From Owenia fusiformis (taxonomy: Eukaryota; Annelida; Polychaeta; Sabellida; Oweniidae): DNA of 64,000 nt. The stretch spans positions 24,597,740 through 24,661,739 of the forward strand of contig CAIIXF020000010.1 in NCBI GenBank assembly GCA_903813345.2. The letters run 5' to 3'. The notes under the pieces were generated by a model, which was not told where the DNA came from, did not search any database, and saw only the letters and a program-made list of their open reading frames with translations. The translations under genes and the position numbers were made by a program. This document shows positions 1-11,234 of this stretch, in pieces (position 1 is the stretch's first letter; each line of letters starts with the position of its first letter).

Positions 1-239
1 CTGTTAGTTTCTAATTCATCGGGTATTGAGATCTACTGTGTGTCGCCATTTTGTGTCCCAGGCTTTCTAGAGTGAGTTATTTGTCAGATTGAATGTATAG
101 CAACACTGTGTCATTGATTGCCTTAGTGGGTCCCTGACGGAGTATGTTAGAGTAGCTTCATATTTCAATTTCAAAGTGTTGTCAAGAATTTTTCAGAGTC
201 CAGTGCTGTTCTTGAGCAACAAGGAACAATCTGGAAGCA

Positions 240-645
240 ACCTTGCATTATAGTTAGTTCGGTTTCACCACTAGCTGTAAGGAGCCATTGAGAAACCTCC
301 CAACGGGGCGACCTATTTTTGTCAGTTCGGTTTCACCACTGACGATAAATAGTTCCAAGAAGACTTCCATCGCATCGAGCAGTGAGGAGCCTCCCCGGAA
401 ATCTAAAGAGCCAGAAGAGTCAAGTAAAGAGTCACGGTGAACTATTTTAGTCAGTTCGGTCTCACCACTGACGATAGATAGTTCCAGGAAGACGTCTATA
501 GCAACGAGCGGCTAGGAGTCTTCCCAGTATCAAGGAGCAGAGTAAAGAGCCACGGCGAACTATTTTTGTCAGTTCGGTTTCACCACTGGCGATAGATAGT
601 TCCAGGAAGACGCCTATAGCAACGAGCAGCTAGGTGTCTTCCCAG
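240..645 (+). repeat. Degenerate ~125-bp tandem repeat, about four copies
   Basis: Four consecutive segments carry the phrase CAGTTCGGTTTCACCACT (near 257, 316, 447 and 570). Each is followed by a GATAGATAGTTCCAGGAAGACG-like stretch and a GAGCAGCTAGGTGTCTTCCCAG-like stretch. The period is about 125 bp and the later copies are the most alike. The array leads directly into the GAGCCA minisatellite, so the two probably belong to one repeat-rich unit. No protein is supported. Confidence 0.75.
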
Positions 646-659
646 TAAGAATAGAAGCT

Positions 660-1345
660 GAGCAAAGAGCCAGAGGAGCCAGGCTAAAGAGCTGAACGAA
701 GAGCCAGAGGAGCCACGTTCAGGAGCCAGAGGAGCCAAGCTCAAGAGCCAGAGGAGCCAGGCTAAAGAGCCCAAAGAGCTGAACGAAGAGCCAGAGGAGC
801 CACGTTCAGGAGGCAGAGGAGCCAAGCTCAAGAGCCAGAGGAGCCATGCTAAAGAGCCCAAAGAGCTGAACGAGGAGCCAGAGGAGCCAAGCTCAAGAGC
901 CAGAGGAGCCAGGCTAAGGAGCCAAAGAGCTGGACGAGGAGCCAGAGGAGCCAAGTCCAGGAGCTAAAGAGCCAAGCTTAAGGGCTAGAAGAGCCAGGCT
1001 TAAGAGTCAAAGAGCTGAACGAGGAGCCAAGTTCAGGAGCCAGAGGAGCCAAGCTCAAGAGCCAGAGGAGCCAGGCTAAGGAGCTAGAGGAGCCAGGCTA
1101 AAGAGCCAAAGAGCTGGACGAGGAGCCAGAGGAGCCAAGCTCAAGAGCCAGAGGAGCCAGGCTAAAGAGCCAAAGAGCTGGACGAGGAGCCAGAGGAGCC
1201 AAGTTCAAGAGCAATAGGAGCTGATCAAAGAGCCAGAGGAGCCAAGCTTAAGAGCCAGAGGAGCCAAGGTAAAGAGCCAAAGAGCTAAACAAAGAGCAAG
1301 AGGAACCAAGTTCAAGAGCCAGAGGAGCCAGGCTACAGAGCCCAG
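660..1345 (+). repeat. Purine-rich GAGCCA/AGCCAGAGGAGCC minisatellite
   Basis: Roughly 690 bp consist of variants of AGCCAGAGGAGCCAAGCTCA alternating with GGCTAAAGAGCC and AAGAGCTGAACGAGG. The + strand is almost free of T, a strong strand asymmetry. Both strands stay open for long stretches only because the unit length is close to a multiple of three and T is rare; the minus-strand reading (580-954) is a Leu/Ser/Gly-only polypeptide with no domain character. I see no sign of a gene product. Confidence 0.85.
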
Positions 1346-2860
1346 GGAGCCAAGCAAAGAGCTAACAACGCAGCAGCGGCCAATATCAATCCTACAAAGA
1401 GAATTATAGTGACATTTTAGTTTATGAACATTAAAGTGTGTTATTTTCCTGTATTAATAGTTGTGTAGAAATATATGTATTAAATTTGAAGCCATTTGTG
1501 ACTGTCGTTTTATCCAGTCCACCAAACCAGGACTGGGCCCACAAAGAAGTGTAACGTAGAAAAGTTACTCATCGCTTCCAGACTATCAGCAAAAGTCTGG
1601 AACGCGACAATATGGTCATTCCTTCTGACGTCATCATTGAGCCTGAAATTGACCAATGACATGCATATATTTAATTAGAACGCATTTGGCGTATGTTTCT
1701 TCAAGTTCTCTGATTGTTGGAAGAAAGGTCAGCGCGTAGGTTAAAACTGTCACCAGTACCCGTCGTGGGGGCGGGGCTACTAAACTGTAATATGGTCTCT
1801 TCTAGGCAGAGTGTAGTTTAACTAGACTTTGCACGCAGGGTAGGCCTAGTCTGAATTAGTGTGTTTGTTAATTTCCGGCCGATGGGCATAGAAGATAATC
1901 ATTCATTTTCAGTTATTCATGTTCTTTCTGGTCAAATATAGAGTAAAAGTCATCAATCCATTAATTATGAGAACTATTTCTTTAATTATCGGTGATTTAA
2001 GCTTTTTAATGGTGTATAAAACTTAGTACATTGGTCTTATATTTCTAGAGATATTGTAATTTGAAAAGAGTGTTTTTCAGCGCGATTCTTATATTCCTTA
2101 CGCAATTCAGCTGCACTATTCACACCTTTGATTGATAGGCTCACAGTAGATTATGAATTCTTTGAAGTGACAATGTTTTCACATGTACAAACCTTCCTTA
2201 CTCATAAATATTCATATCGTCATAGTTACATTTCCTTTTATGACCAGAGATTCTAGAGTTCTCAAGATTTCGACTAAGTCTAATAACCATCATATTTGTA
2301 ATGTGTGTGGGGTTGGTAACAAGAGGACTGGGTACCAACTATGTTTCCATTGAAAGAGTACGTACAAAACATTTTCCGATTAGGTAGATTAAATCCTACG
2401 GGGAGCTCAAGTTGGAACTATACATAATCATTTAGAAAACTGGACTGGGAAATCAGAGGTCGAAGGGTTTTTCAGAATAATATGTTCCAAAAATTCTTGA
2501 CACCCAGTAAGTCGTAGGGTCGAAGGGTTTGGAAACTAATTGTACCAACAAAAAGAACTTAAAAAACACTGCTACAATAATATCAGGCCTGTCAACTGTC
2601 CCGCAATTTGCGTATTTGTCACGCATTTGCTGATGATTTGAAGTCACGCCAGTTATTTTTGCGTGACAGAAAATGTCACGCAAATACGCATTTTACCTGG
2701 TAATTGTCAAGCAAAAATATTTCTGTAAAAAAATGTCTAAAAAAGTTCGTCTACACAGCAAAAATACGAACGCCGAAAAAAAAACGTACGCATTTCGTTC
2801 GGACTTTTTCCGCGAATTACGTATATGTCACGCATTCTGTTCGAAATTTTTCGTACCTAC
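1346..2860. other. Unassigned AT-rich sequence
   Basis: No coding region is recognised. A segment at about 1530-1620 contains a short inverted pair (CCAGACT...AGTCTGG near 1578-1600) and a preceding ATTAAA signal. It could be the end of a retroelement or of a transcribed repeat, but I cannot find its partner. From 2590 to 2880 the bases GTCACGCA/TTTGCG recur several times. Confidence 0.4.
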
Positions 2861-2935
2861 CCTTTATGTAACTTAAGTTCTAGGAATTAAATCGACGATT
2901 CTGTCGTCTTCTGAGCTATTTTTGGCAAACATGTA
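2860..2935 (+). repeat. Fragment related to the right arm of the foldback at 53.86-54.39 kb
   Basis: The stretch reading TATGTAACTTAAG, then AAATCGACGATTCTGT, then CTTCTGAGCTATTT and ATGTACAAA matches 54150-54225 in the same order with few differences. It directly precedes the 153-bp tandem array. The array may therefore have grown inside, or next to, a member of that foldback family. Confidence 0.65.
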
Positions 2936-2937
2936 CA

Positions 2938-4632
2938 AAATGTATAAAATGATGTTATAGTTCAAGTTGAACAGAGTGGTGATGTCTTGTGTCATCTCGG
3001 GATGACACGTCTTCGGACGAGACACTATTCGGGTGAGATCCTCTTCGGATGAGCGGCACGAAATAAATTTTTCTTCCAAAATTGAAATTAATGGTATAAA
3101 ATGATTTTATAGTTCAAGTTGAACAGAGTGGTGATGTCTCATGTCATCTCGGGATGACACGTCTTCTGACGAGACACTATTCGGGTGAGATCCTCTTCGG
3201 ATGAGCGGTACAAAATAAAATTTTCTTTCCAAAATTGAAATTAATGGTATAAAATGATGTTATAGTTCAAGTTGAACAGAGTGGTGATGTCTCGTGTCAT
3301 CTCGGGATGACACGTCTTCGGACGAGACAATATTCAGGTGAGATCCTCTTCGGATGAGCGGTACGAAATAAATTTTTCTTTCCAAAATTGAAATTAATGG
3401 TATAAAATGATGTTATAGTTCAAATTGAACAGAGTGGTCATGTCTCGTGTCATCTCGGGATGACATGTCTTCGGACGAGACACTATTCGGGTGAGATCCT
3501 CTTCGGATGAGCGGTACGAAATAAATTTTTCTTTCCAAAATTGAAATTAATGGTATAAAATGATGTTATAGTTCAAGTTGAACAGAGTGGTCATGTCTGG
3601 TGTCATCTCGGGATGACACGTCTTCGGACGAGACACTATTCGGGTGAGATCCTCTTCGGATGAGCGGTACAAAATAAATTTTTCTTTCCAAAATTGAAAT
3701 TAATGGTATAAAATGATGTTATAGTTCAACTTGAATAGAGTGGTGATGTCTCGTGTCATCTCGGGATGACACGTCTTCAGAAGAAGACACTCTTAGGATG
3801 AGATCCTCTTCGGACGGGCTGTACGAAATAAATTTTTCTTTCGAAATTTGAAATTTATGGTATAAAATGATGTTATAGTTCAAGATGAACAGAGTCGTGA
3901 TGTCTCGTGTCATCTCGGGATGACACGTCTTCGGACGAGACACTCTTCGGGTGAGATCCTCTTCGGATGAGCGGTACGAAATAAATTTTTCTTTCGAAAA
4001 TTGAAATTAATGGTATAAAATGATGTTATAGTTCAAGTTGAACAGAGTGGTGATGTCTCGTGTCATCTCGGGATGACAAGTCTTCGGACGAGACACTATT
4101 CGGGTGAGATCCTCTTCGGATGAGCGGTACGAAATAAATTTTTCTTTCGAAAATTGAAATTAATTGTATAAAATGATGTTATAGTTCAAGTTGAACAGAG
4201 TCGTGATGTCTCATGTCATCTCGGAATGACACGTCTTCGGACGAGACACTATTCGGGTGATATCCTCTTCGGATGAGCGGTAAGAAATAAATTTTTCTTT
4301 CGAAAATTGAAATTAATGGTATAAAATGATGTTATAGTTCAAGTTGAACAGAGTCGTGATGTCTCGTGTCATCTCGGGATGACACGTCTTCGGAAGAAGA
4401 CACTCTTAGGATGAGATCCTCTTCGGATGAGCGGTACGAAATAAATTTTTCTTTCGAAAGTTGAAATTAATGGTATAAAATGATGTTATAGTTCAAGTTG
4501 AACAGAGTGGTGATGGCTGGTGTCATCTTGGGATGACACGTCTTCGGACGAGACACTATTCGGATGAGATCCTCTTCGAATGAGCGGTCAAAATAAATTT
4601 TTCTTTCGAAAGTTGAAATTAATTGTCAAAAA
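2938..4632 (+). repeat. 153-bp tandem array, about 11 copies plus a partial
   Basis: The unit begins near ATGGTATAAAATGATG (starts at about 2940, 3091, 3244, 3397, 3550, 3703, 3857, 4010, 4165, 4318 and 4470), giving a period of about 153 bp. Each unit contains a perfect hairpin GTGTCATC-TCG-GGATGACAC and two near copies of CTTCGGATGAG/CTTCGGACGAG, so it can fold strongly. Copies differ by a few substitutions and the last is partial. The spacing is close to a nucleosome repeat. Short open frames inside simply repeat the unit and are not genes. Confidence 0.93.
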
Positions 4633-4639
4633 TTCAAAT

Positions 4640-6320
4640 TAATGGTGAAATGTTATAAGAATGGATAAAAATGAGCTAAAAAATGATACATCTACCTGAC
4701 AAGGAATTGGCAGTTGAATAGAAAGATTATGTGATATATTTTTAAAAAAAAGATAACTTCAGCGACCATTTTTAAACAGTTTCTGTTTAAAAGCCATCAT
4801 TCTGTCTTACCCCTCGTTCCGTCTTACCCCGCTCTCCAGGGATTTAGGACTTTCCAGGGAATTAGTTCATCTATTTCATATCATGTGACCATGAATAAGC
4901 CAATGAGCATCTAGAATACATATCAGGTATATAATAAAGGGGGATAATATTAATATCTGATTTGTATATGAATGTGTTCATGATAGGATGTCATCAAATT
5001 ATTACTTACCCACTTATTTTGTTGTTAGCTTCACTACTCAAAGCTGTACAAATAAAATTGTGTATTACACTGACTTATTAGTAAATGTATTTGTTTTAGA
5101 AGATCCAATATCACTGTATCACGCGGTAGTATCTCTTCGGGACGTATCGAAACCACTCCGTCCCGAAAAACCATTAATTTTAATTTAAAACCTACCCCAG
5201 TGTTTGAAAATCAAGGATTGTGAGTCTCACACTTCACCGTTTTTCTTCAAACTTGTTCCGTACAAAGCTTCACAGAAATACCTTTCAGTCGATACATTGT
5301 CTTCGTGTACAAAGTACCTCGTTTTAGCGGCGTTTTGGTCCCCAGCTGTGAGATAAAGCAAATTTTCATAACTTTCAACTGTAAGTCAAGTTATCTCGCC
5401 AGTCTTTTACCCATTCTCGCCCATAATTTCAGAATGGACTCCCATTACAATCTTCCATCGCTACGTCTTGATTTTTGGGCATCAAACGCAGCAGTTTCTA
5501 AATCATCCACACATCTCTTCAAATTTGACCAATACGTCCCGTCATCTTCCACTACGCCCCGCCGAGTCTATCACTATACACCTGTACACGTAGAGTTGCA
5601 TTCTAAAACAATTTGTCCATATTAATCCAGCTCTGCCTGGGTCTCAATTGTGGCTAAATGGGGCATGTATTGTAAATGATCACAGCTCCTGAACCAGTTA
5701 ACTGTTTGTATTGAAACTTTCAGGAACAAATTTCCATAGAACAGTTCTGGTTTGTGCAAAATTTCATTGATGTCACTTATCTAGTTTAGGAGATATTGCC
5801 TATTTCTACAGTCTCCTTTTTTCCGGTCACCCTGTACTTTTGCGAGGAATCCAGGCCCGTCGCTCGCCCCCCCCCCCCCTTCCTACTAAAAGTACTTTCA
5901 AAATTTGGCAAAAAATGTCAAAAGTGAACCCCCACCCTGTAATTTCTTAAAAATTTGTGAACCCCCTTGGCAAATCCTGGCTACGGGCGTGGAATCTTAC
6001 ATCATGTTAATTCAGAGGATACACGTGTGCAGGTTGAGATTTGACATACTGTAAACGTATAATGTAAACCACGAATAAAATATTGACATGCGAATCGAAG
6101 CCTATGTGATCGAGTTACTTTGATCACCTACACTGATTGGTGACAACAACTGCCATGCTAATGTTTAATCACCCGTGTGAAGCGTTTGTTCTTACCATTA
6201 ACTCAGAGACATATAAAATGTCTCTGCTTCCTCATAATGGCGGTAAAATGAAGTATGCTACCTTCCCATTGAAGAGTTCAACTAATTTCGTCCAGTGCAA
6301 TCAGTGAAAATTGAATCAGT
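4640..6320. other. Unassigned, with a degenerate C-tract element
   Basis: No gene is recognised; open frames at 4988-5188 and 5305-5625 show no domain or splice context. At about 5843-5995 the sequence runs from CCAGGCCCGTCGCTC through a C-tract to CCTGGCTACGGGCG. This resembles the C-tract inverted repeats at 46.5, 61.9 and 63.2 kb. A segment ending GGTCACCCTGTA (5836) looks like an isolated mariner-type terminus. Confidence 0.4.
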
Positions 6321-6328
6321 GAAATGTA

Positions 6329-6682
6329 CCGGTGTAAAAGAAATTATGGTCCCCTGGGGATTATGGTCCCCTTTCTTAACGGCCCTTACTGGCCCCGATT
6401 GTGTATAAATAATAAAGAAAATATTTGTAATTAGGTCACCATATAAATCAATAGAGACTAGGACCATAATTTGAGAGGACCACCTACCCTTTTACACCTA
6501 CCCTTTTACACCGGTGTAAAAGCGTAGGTGGTCCTATCAAATTATGGTCCTAGTCTCTATTGATTTATATGGTGACCTGATTACAATTATTTTCCTTATT
6601 ATTTATACACAATCAGGGCCAGAAAGGGCCGTTAGGAAAGGGAACCATAATCCCCAGGGGACCATAATTTCTTTCACACCGG
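6329..6682. mobile_element. Long palindromic (foldback) element, 354 bp
   Basis: The sequence is a near-perfect inverted repeat. It opens with CCGGTGTAAAAGAAATTATG and ends with the complement CATAATTTCTTTCACACCGG. The arms meet near 6505 at TTTACACCGGTGTAAA. Because the arms are so alike, the same peptide beginning MVLVSIDLYGDLIT can be read outward on each strand; this is a product of symmetry, not two genes. No clear target duplication is visible. It is probably a non-autonomous DNA element or a head-to-head pair of one. Confidence 0.88.
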
Positions 6683-6689
6683 CTTTGTT

Positions 6690-7095
6690 AGTACTTTGCC
6701 TTGGATGTCATACAGTACATTTACAAAGAACTTAAAACACAGAAAGCTTTTGTTTGAAACTTTAGAATCTGATCTGAAACAGTGCAAAGATCCAGATAAA
6801 CTGTTTGAAACTATTATGTCTAGTAAAAGCTCTCATGTTAACTTACATTTAGCCAAATTTGTATATCACTCTTTTAAGAATTTGGAAAAAGATTAATATT
6901 ATTATTATTAACATTTTTTTAAAACACATGTATTATGGATACACCACACTGATATCATACCCTGACATGTGAAACTGATGTAAAGTAGTTTTGTAGTATG
7001 TAGTTGTAGTTTGTAGTTTTTTGTACACTGTAGTGACTGATATGTCATTTACATGACATGGTTATTGAGTCAATAAAAGATATATAAAGATATAT
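6690..7095 (+). pseudogene. Probable LINE 3' end (tail of a reverse transcriptase ORF)
   Basis: The reading frame at 6696-6896 ends in LAKFVYHSFKNLEKD and a stop. It resembles the C-terminal end of several LINE reverse-transcriptase polyproteins, where an AKF-x-Y-x-SFK motif occurs near the stop. Behind it come an ATT repeat, AT-rich sequence and CAATAAAAGATATATAAAGATATA, which looks like a LINE tail. Only about 60 residues are present, so the clade cannot be named. The assignment rests on my recollection of the motif and is tentative. Confidence 0.35.
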
Positions 7096-7099
7096 ATAA

Positions 7100-7638
7100 C
7101 TGTGGCATGATGATGAACTTTGAAAATATGTATAGTCATGACAAAATCAGAGCTGTCAAGTGTCCCGCAAATGGCGGGATTATCCCGCGAATTTGATCAA
7201 AATTAGGCTAATTCGCGTGTCCCGCAATGTCCCGCGAGGTCCCGCGAATGTCGGCCTTGACCTCCGCGAATTTCCGAAATTGTTGCAATCCTCTATATTG
7301 TGATTATCTTATCTTATATAAGAAGTTTTTGCACTTTTGAGGAGTAAAGTTTACCTAACTTTAAGTACCCAGCATGCTTTTGTTTGGTATCAAAATAAAG
7401 AGGAAGGGTTCAACTTTCATTTTAATTACGATAATAGGGATGTAGGTCATAAATAGTTCCAACGTTGGCCTTTTTACTACGCGTGTGGCAAATGAGAACT
7501 GAGCGAATGTTAGCAAACGCGAGTTACAATAAATGGACGCTGACATCTAGAAAAGTAACCTGACTCTCTATAATTTGATGTAGATTAATTGAACCCCTAT
7601 ATCATGGACTTTCAATTGAAAGCCCATGCCTATATGAA
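7100..7638. other. Unassigned, with a CCCGC-rich cluster
   Basis: Between 7150 and 7262 the words TCCCGCGA, TCCCGCAA and GGCGGGA occur at least six times in about 110 bp of otherwise AT-rich DNA. The region at 2590-2650 starts similarly (TCAACTGTCCCGCAA against TCAAGTGTCCCGCAA), so the two are probably diverged copies of one repeat. No gene is seen. Confidence 0.4.
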
Positions 7639-7961
7639 GGCTTTGTATAAAAAACCTCCTACCCACGTACCCTCGTACCCACGTACGTGGGTCCTGACCC
7701 AGTCTTTAAAGAGTTAAATCTTTAACATTTTTTAAACATTGTTCTATCTCAATGTATGCTTAATTATGGATGAATTTATGTACCCATATGCCTTTATTTC
7801 CAGATCGGACATCCGTCTCGTCATAAAATAAAGCCGGCATTGCATAATGTTCATTTGAGCTATTATAGTGTTGTTTTTGATATAGCGATTTTTTGTTGAT
7901 CGGGCAGTCTTACAGTGTACAACCAATCTATTGCTTGGCGCAAATTCGACCAAGCGCATAT

Positions 7962-8546
7962 ATTTAGTATTTTTGTCAGTCATACTTTTAATAGTCCTAT
8001 ACCTTTTAATTTACCATAATGTATATAGAATTTTGTATAAATGAAGTGTAATTATATCTATGACAATCTAAATAACGTTACAAAGATCGATGCGCAGATC
8101 CACGTTTTATTGAGTTTGAATCTCACGTCATGCACGTGTAGTTATTAGCCGCCTAAACTTCACGGAAGAAGTCTGAATATTCACATTGGAAATTTGTTAT
8201 ACTCCTAGATTGCCTTTATATACGTTATATTGAACAGGGAAACTCTTAAGAAATATATTTTTAAAAAGATGTCAACTTTTGGACAAGGGTAAACTTCCCG
8301 GGACATTTACAATCTGCATGAGGTAACAGGAGGCACGGATTGCACTGAACGAAGGCTAATTTAGTATTTTTGTCAGTCATACTTTTAATAGTCCTATACC
8401 TTTTAATTTACCATAATGTATATAGAATTTTGTATAAATGAAGTGTAATTATATCTATGACAATCTAAATAACGTTACAAAGATCGATGCGCAGATCCAC
8501 GTTTTATTGAGTTTGAATCTCACGCGTCATGCACGTGTAGTTATTA
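7962..8546 (+). repeat. Internal ~400-bp tandem duplication in the 5.1-kb element
   Basis: Sequence from 7962 (TTTAGTATTTTTGTCAGTCA) to about 8361 recurs from 8362. The second copy is interrupted after about 185 bp by the nested element 8547-10520 and resumes at 10521 (TATTAGCCGCCTAAACTTC). The two copies are almost identical; 8523 has one extra CG. A segment at 12275-12400 repeats the part beginning AAGAAATATATTTTTAAAAA in the same orientation. Confidence 0.85.
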
Positions 8547-10520
8547 GAGAGGTTAAGCAAGACGATTTTTTATGACGCGAACCGCAAACGTAAACCTTTA
8601 CGTTCCCGTATACGTACTATGAACAAACGTGCTTTAAGCTGAGCACTTTAGACGTAACGCAAACGCAAACCTCAAAATGATTTTTTTCTTTTTCTTAGCG
8701 GCGTTTCGTTTTATTTTCTACTTTAAAAGTATGAAAAGATTACTTTTTTGACAAAGGAGATGTTTCACACCCTGGTAGTGTTCTATGACATCTTGAATCT
8801 TACAAAATACAACTGGACGCAATAATATCTTTAAAGCAAGTCTTCAAGGCATTCATAGTTTTATTACTATGGTGTCACAATATGTATAAAGAATTAGGAT
8901 GAATTGACATGTGGGTTATTGCAATTGCATGTAATCTCATCAGATTTTACATATGGAATGGGTGCCTCAATATTCAAGTTATATTTGATTAGATTGGACA
9001 CAAATGATCTCGATATATACACAGATTTGTGTCAAACATATTTATGTATTACACCTATATCATATTTATCTCAATCGAACTTGATAAAGTATGAAAAATC
9101 CTTTACGGAACGACCTACCTAGACTTTGATTTTTCACGTTTGGATGTACGTAAACCGGGAAATAAGTAGAACAATATAACGTCACATCCTGAGAAAAACC
9201 TGCGCGCGCCTTCCCGTTCGCGGTTTACGTTGTAAAGGTGTCACTACGGTAAATCATTGAAAAATATTGAAAAAAATCCCAAAATTCAAGTTCTGGGGTA
9301 CATATCGCCATTTTCGAACGAACTAGCCCATACAATGACTATATTTCTGCGTTCCCCTATACATAACCTTCATCTTGACACTATATTTAACATAGGGTTT
9401 GCGTCTCGATTTTTAAATATCACTACGCCAACATAGGGACTCATTTTTAGGTAAAATCCCTGCTTCACAGATGAAAATTAACGAATAAAGTAGTTCCAGT
9501 TTACGGGACTATATTCTTGCGATTTTTTTCTTAAAATGGCACATTTAGAAAGTACTTGGCCTCAGCTTTACATACATACCTCAAATGGCCACATTGCATA
9601 CACTTAAACCTACTATACACACCATTGAAGTTGGCATGGCTTCGTTTTTAAAGTATTAAAAAACACTGTCCTACCCGGAAGTGCTATTTACAGGAGTGAC
9701 ACCTTAATACCCAAAACAGGAAAATTCGACTTTGATATTTTTTGCTCATTTAGCATTTTTTCAAACAATTGAGTTATTTCATGCTCGAAACAGCTGCATT
9801 TACAAACTTTTAACACGTTTTCTACAAAATCTAGCCATATTTGGGGAAATAGGTGAGGGCTGAGTCTCTAAAAACTGGCCAAAATGACCTAAAATTTGGG
9901 TCATCAACTTCAGAGACCTTATGCAAAAATTTTAGACGCAAAACCTCCGAGATTATTTCATTTTGTCAATCATTATAGCAATGCCTTTCAAGTATTACAC
10001 AGAATGAACTGAAATGCATGTTGCTAAATGCAAATATTTTGAGTCAAATGTGGTCCCCATGTGCAAAATTTGCCCTTTTTCTCCTAATTACGCCAGTTAG
10101 GCCCCAGTGTATTGTGACATCATACTCATACCATTGCTACAATGTAGCAATTTACAAATTAATCTTGATTACTCTTCCTGTGATACACCTGGCTTGTTTA
10201 TTAAGCCTGTAAAAATGATAATTTGCAACATTGTAGCAATTTAAATGAGGTGTTGAACCTTAAAATCATGTAATTTATGGAGAAATGACCAGCAATTTTG
10301 ATGGAATTCCAGTTGATTTTCTCCCATTTATGATCCTTTGGGCCCCCGTTTGGCCTTTCTGATAGGCACAGGATGTTTAAATGTGAATTAAAAGCATTGT
10401 GTGGCCTAGCCTGAATGTAAATACCGACTCTATTTTGAAATTCTACAACATCCATGGTCTCTGCGCAAATGGCAGCCAATCTAAGGCGGGGGTATTAAAA
10501 GTGGTGTTGCTTAACCTCTC
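8547..10520. mobile_element. Nested 1.97-kb transposon, GAGAGGTTAAGCAA inverted ends
   Basis: The ends are GAGAGGTTAAGCAA (8547-8560) and its exact complement TTGCTTAACCTCTC (10507-10520). Both sides carry TATTA (8542-8546 and 10521-10525). If one more base is given to each end (AGAGAGG), the duplication is 3 bp, ATT. The uninterrupted site survives at 8132-8150 in the first tandem copy, confirming that this is an insertion. The inside holds no convincing ORF. The ends and the possible ATT duplication resemble the element at 35190-36748, so the two may share a transposase. Confidence 0.87.
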
Positions 10521-11075
10521 TATTAGCCGCCTAAACTTCCCGGAAGAAGTCTGAATATTCACATTGAAAACAATACTGCAATTCAAGTATGCCTATATCA
10601 ATCAATTTTGATAAAAATAGGTAATTTTGATTAACAAAAGAGTATATAATTTTGAAAAATATAAAAAAAGATGAAGGATGCAAATGTATAGATCTGCAAT
10701 AGTAAAAATTCTACATTGTGAAATGTTTTGGTGTCCATACATTCCAAGTGATAATAAAAACGTCTGAAGCTTGAAAATGTGACATATATAATACATGTAT
10801 TATAAAGATACATGTATGTTAACAAGGTCACAAAAATGACAGCCAAATAAATATCAATGCTGGCTTTGAATATTATGATATCCCCATATAAAGTCAATAA
10901 TGGCAATAATGCATACCTGTAGCCCCGTCTGAAGTCAATACATCTTTGTTCAAATCATCATTAATTTTACTTGGAACACTATCTTACTATGGAGTAGCTG
11001 TTTTTTATAGCGGGCACCCGGACAACAAACTCCTTAGTACAGGTCTTAGGAAAATCAGATCTATTATGAATGGAT

Positions 11076-11234
11076 AGGGTTGCTTATGCCTTGGTCACAT
11101 TTGCTTCGATTTTCACTACGGCGCCCGGCCGATTGAGTATTTCGTTCAGAATTGAATTCACTTTTGAACAAAATACTCATTGGCCGGGCGCCGGTGCTGA
11201 AAATCGGGGCAAATGTGACCATGGCATCAACTAA
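11076..11234. repeat. Palindromic element with CGGCGCCCGGCC arms
   Basis: The left arm (ATGCCTTGGTCACATTTGC, then GATTTTCA, then CGGCGCCCGGCC and GAGTATTT) is mirrored by the right arm (AAATACTCATTGGCCGGGCG, then TGAAAATC and GCAAATGTGACCATGGCAT). The centre is GAATTC near 11155. The arms are about 75 bp with a few mismatches. The block of high G+C stands out from the AT-rich surroundings. It is probably a small foldback element inside the 5.1-kb transposon. Confidence 0.8.

Noticed and set aside
580-954. 124-codon minus-strand frame of Leu/Ser/Gly/Trp
   Set aside because: It is the antisense of the GAGCCA minisatellite. The peptide only repeats the unit and has no domain or splice context.
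1346-1620. Possible solo LTR (ATTAAA signal and TGTAACG...GCGACA)
   Set aside because: No second terminal repeat, primer-binding site, polypurine tract or target duplication could be paired with it.
2938-4632. Possible CRISPR-like array
   Set aside because: The whole 153-bp unit repeats with no unique spacers, and the setting is eukaryotic.
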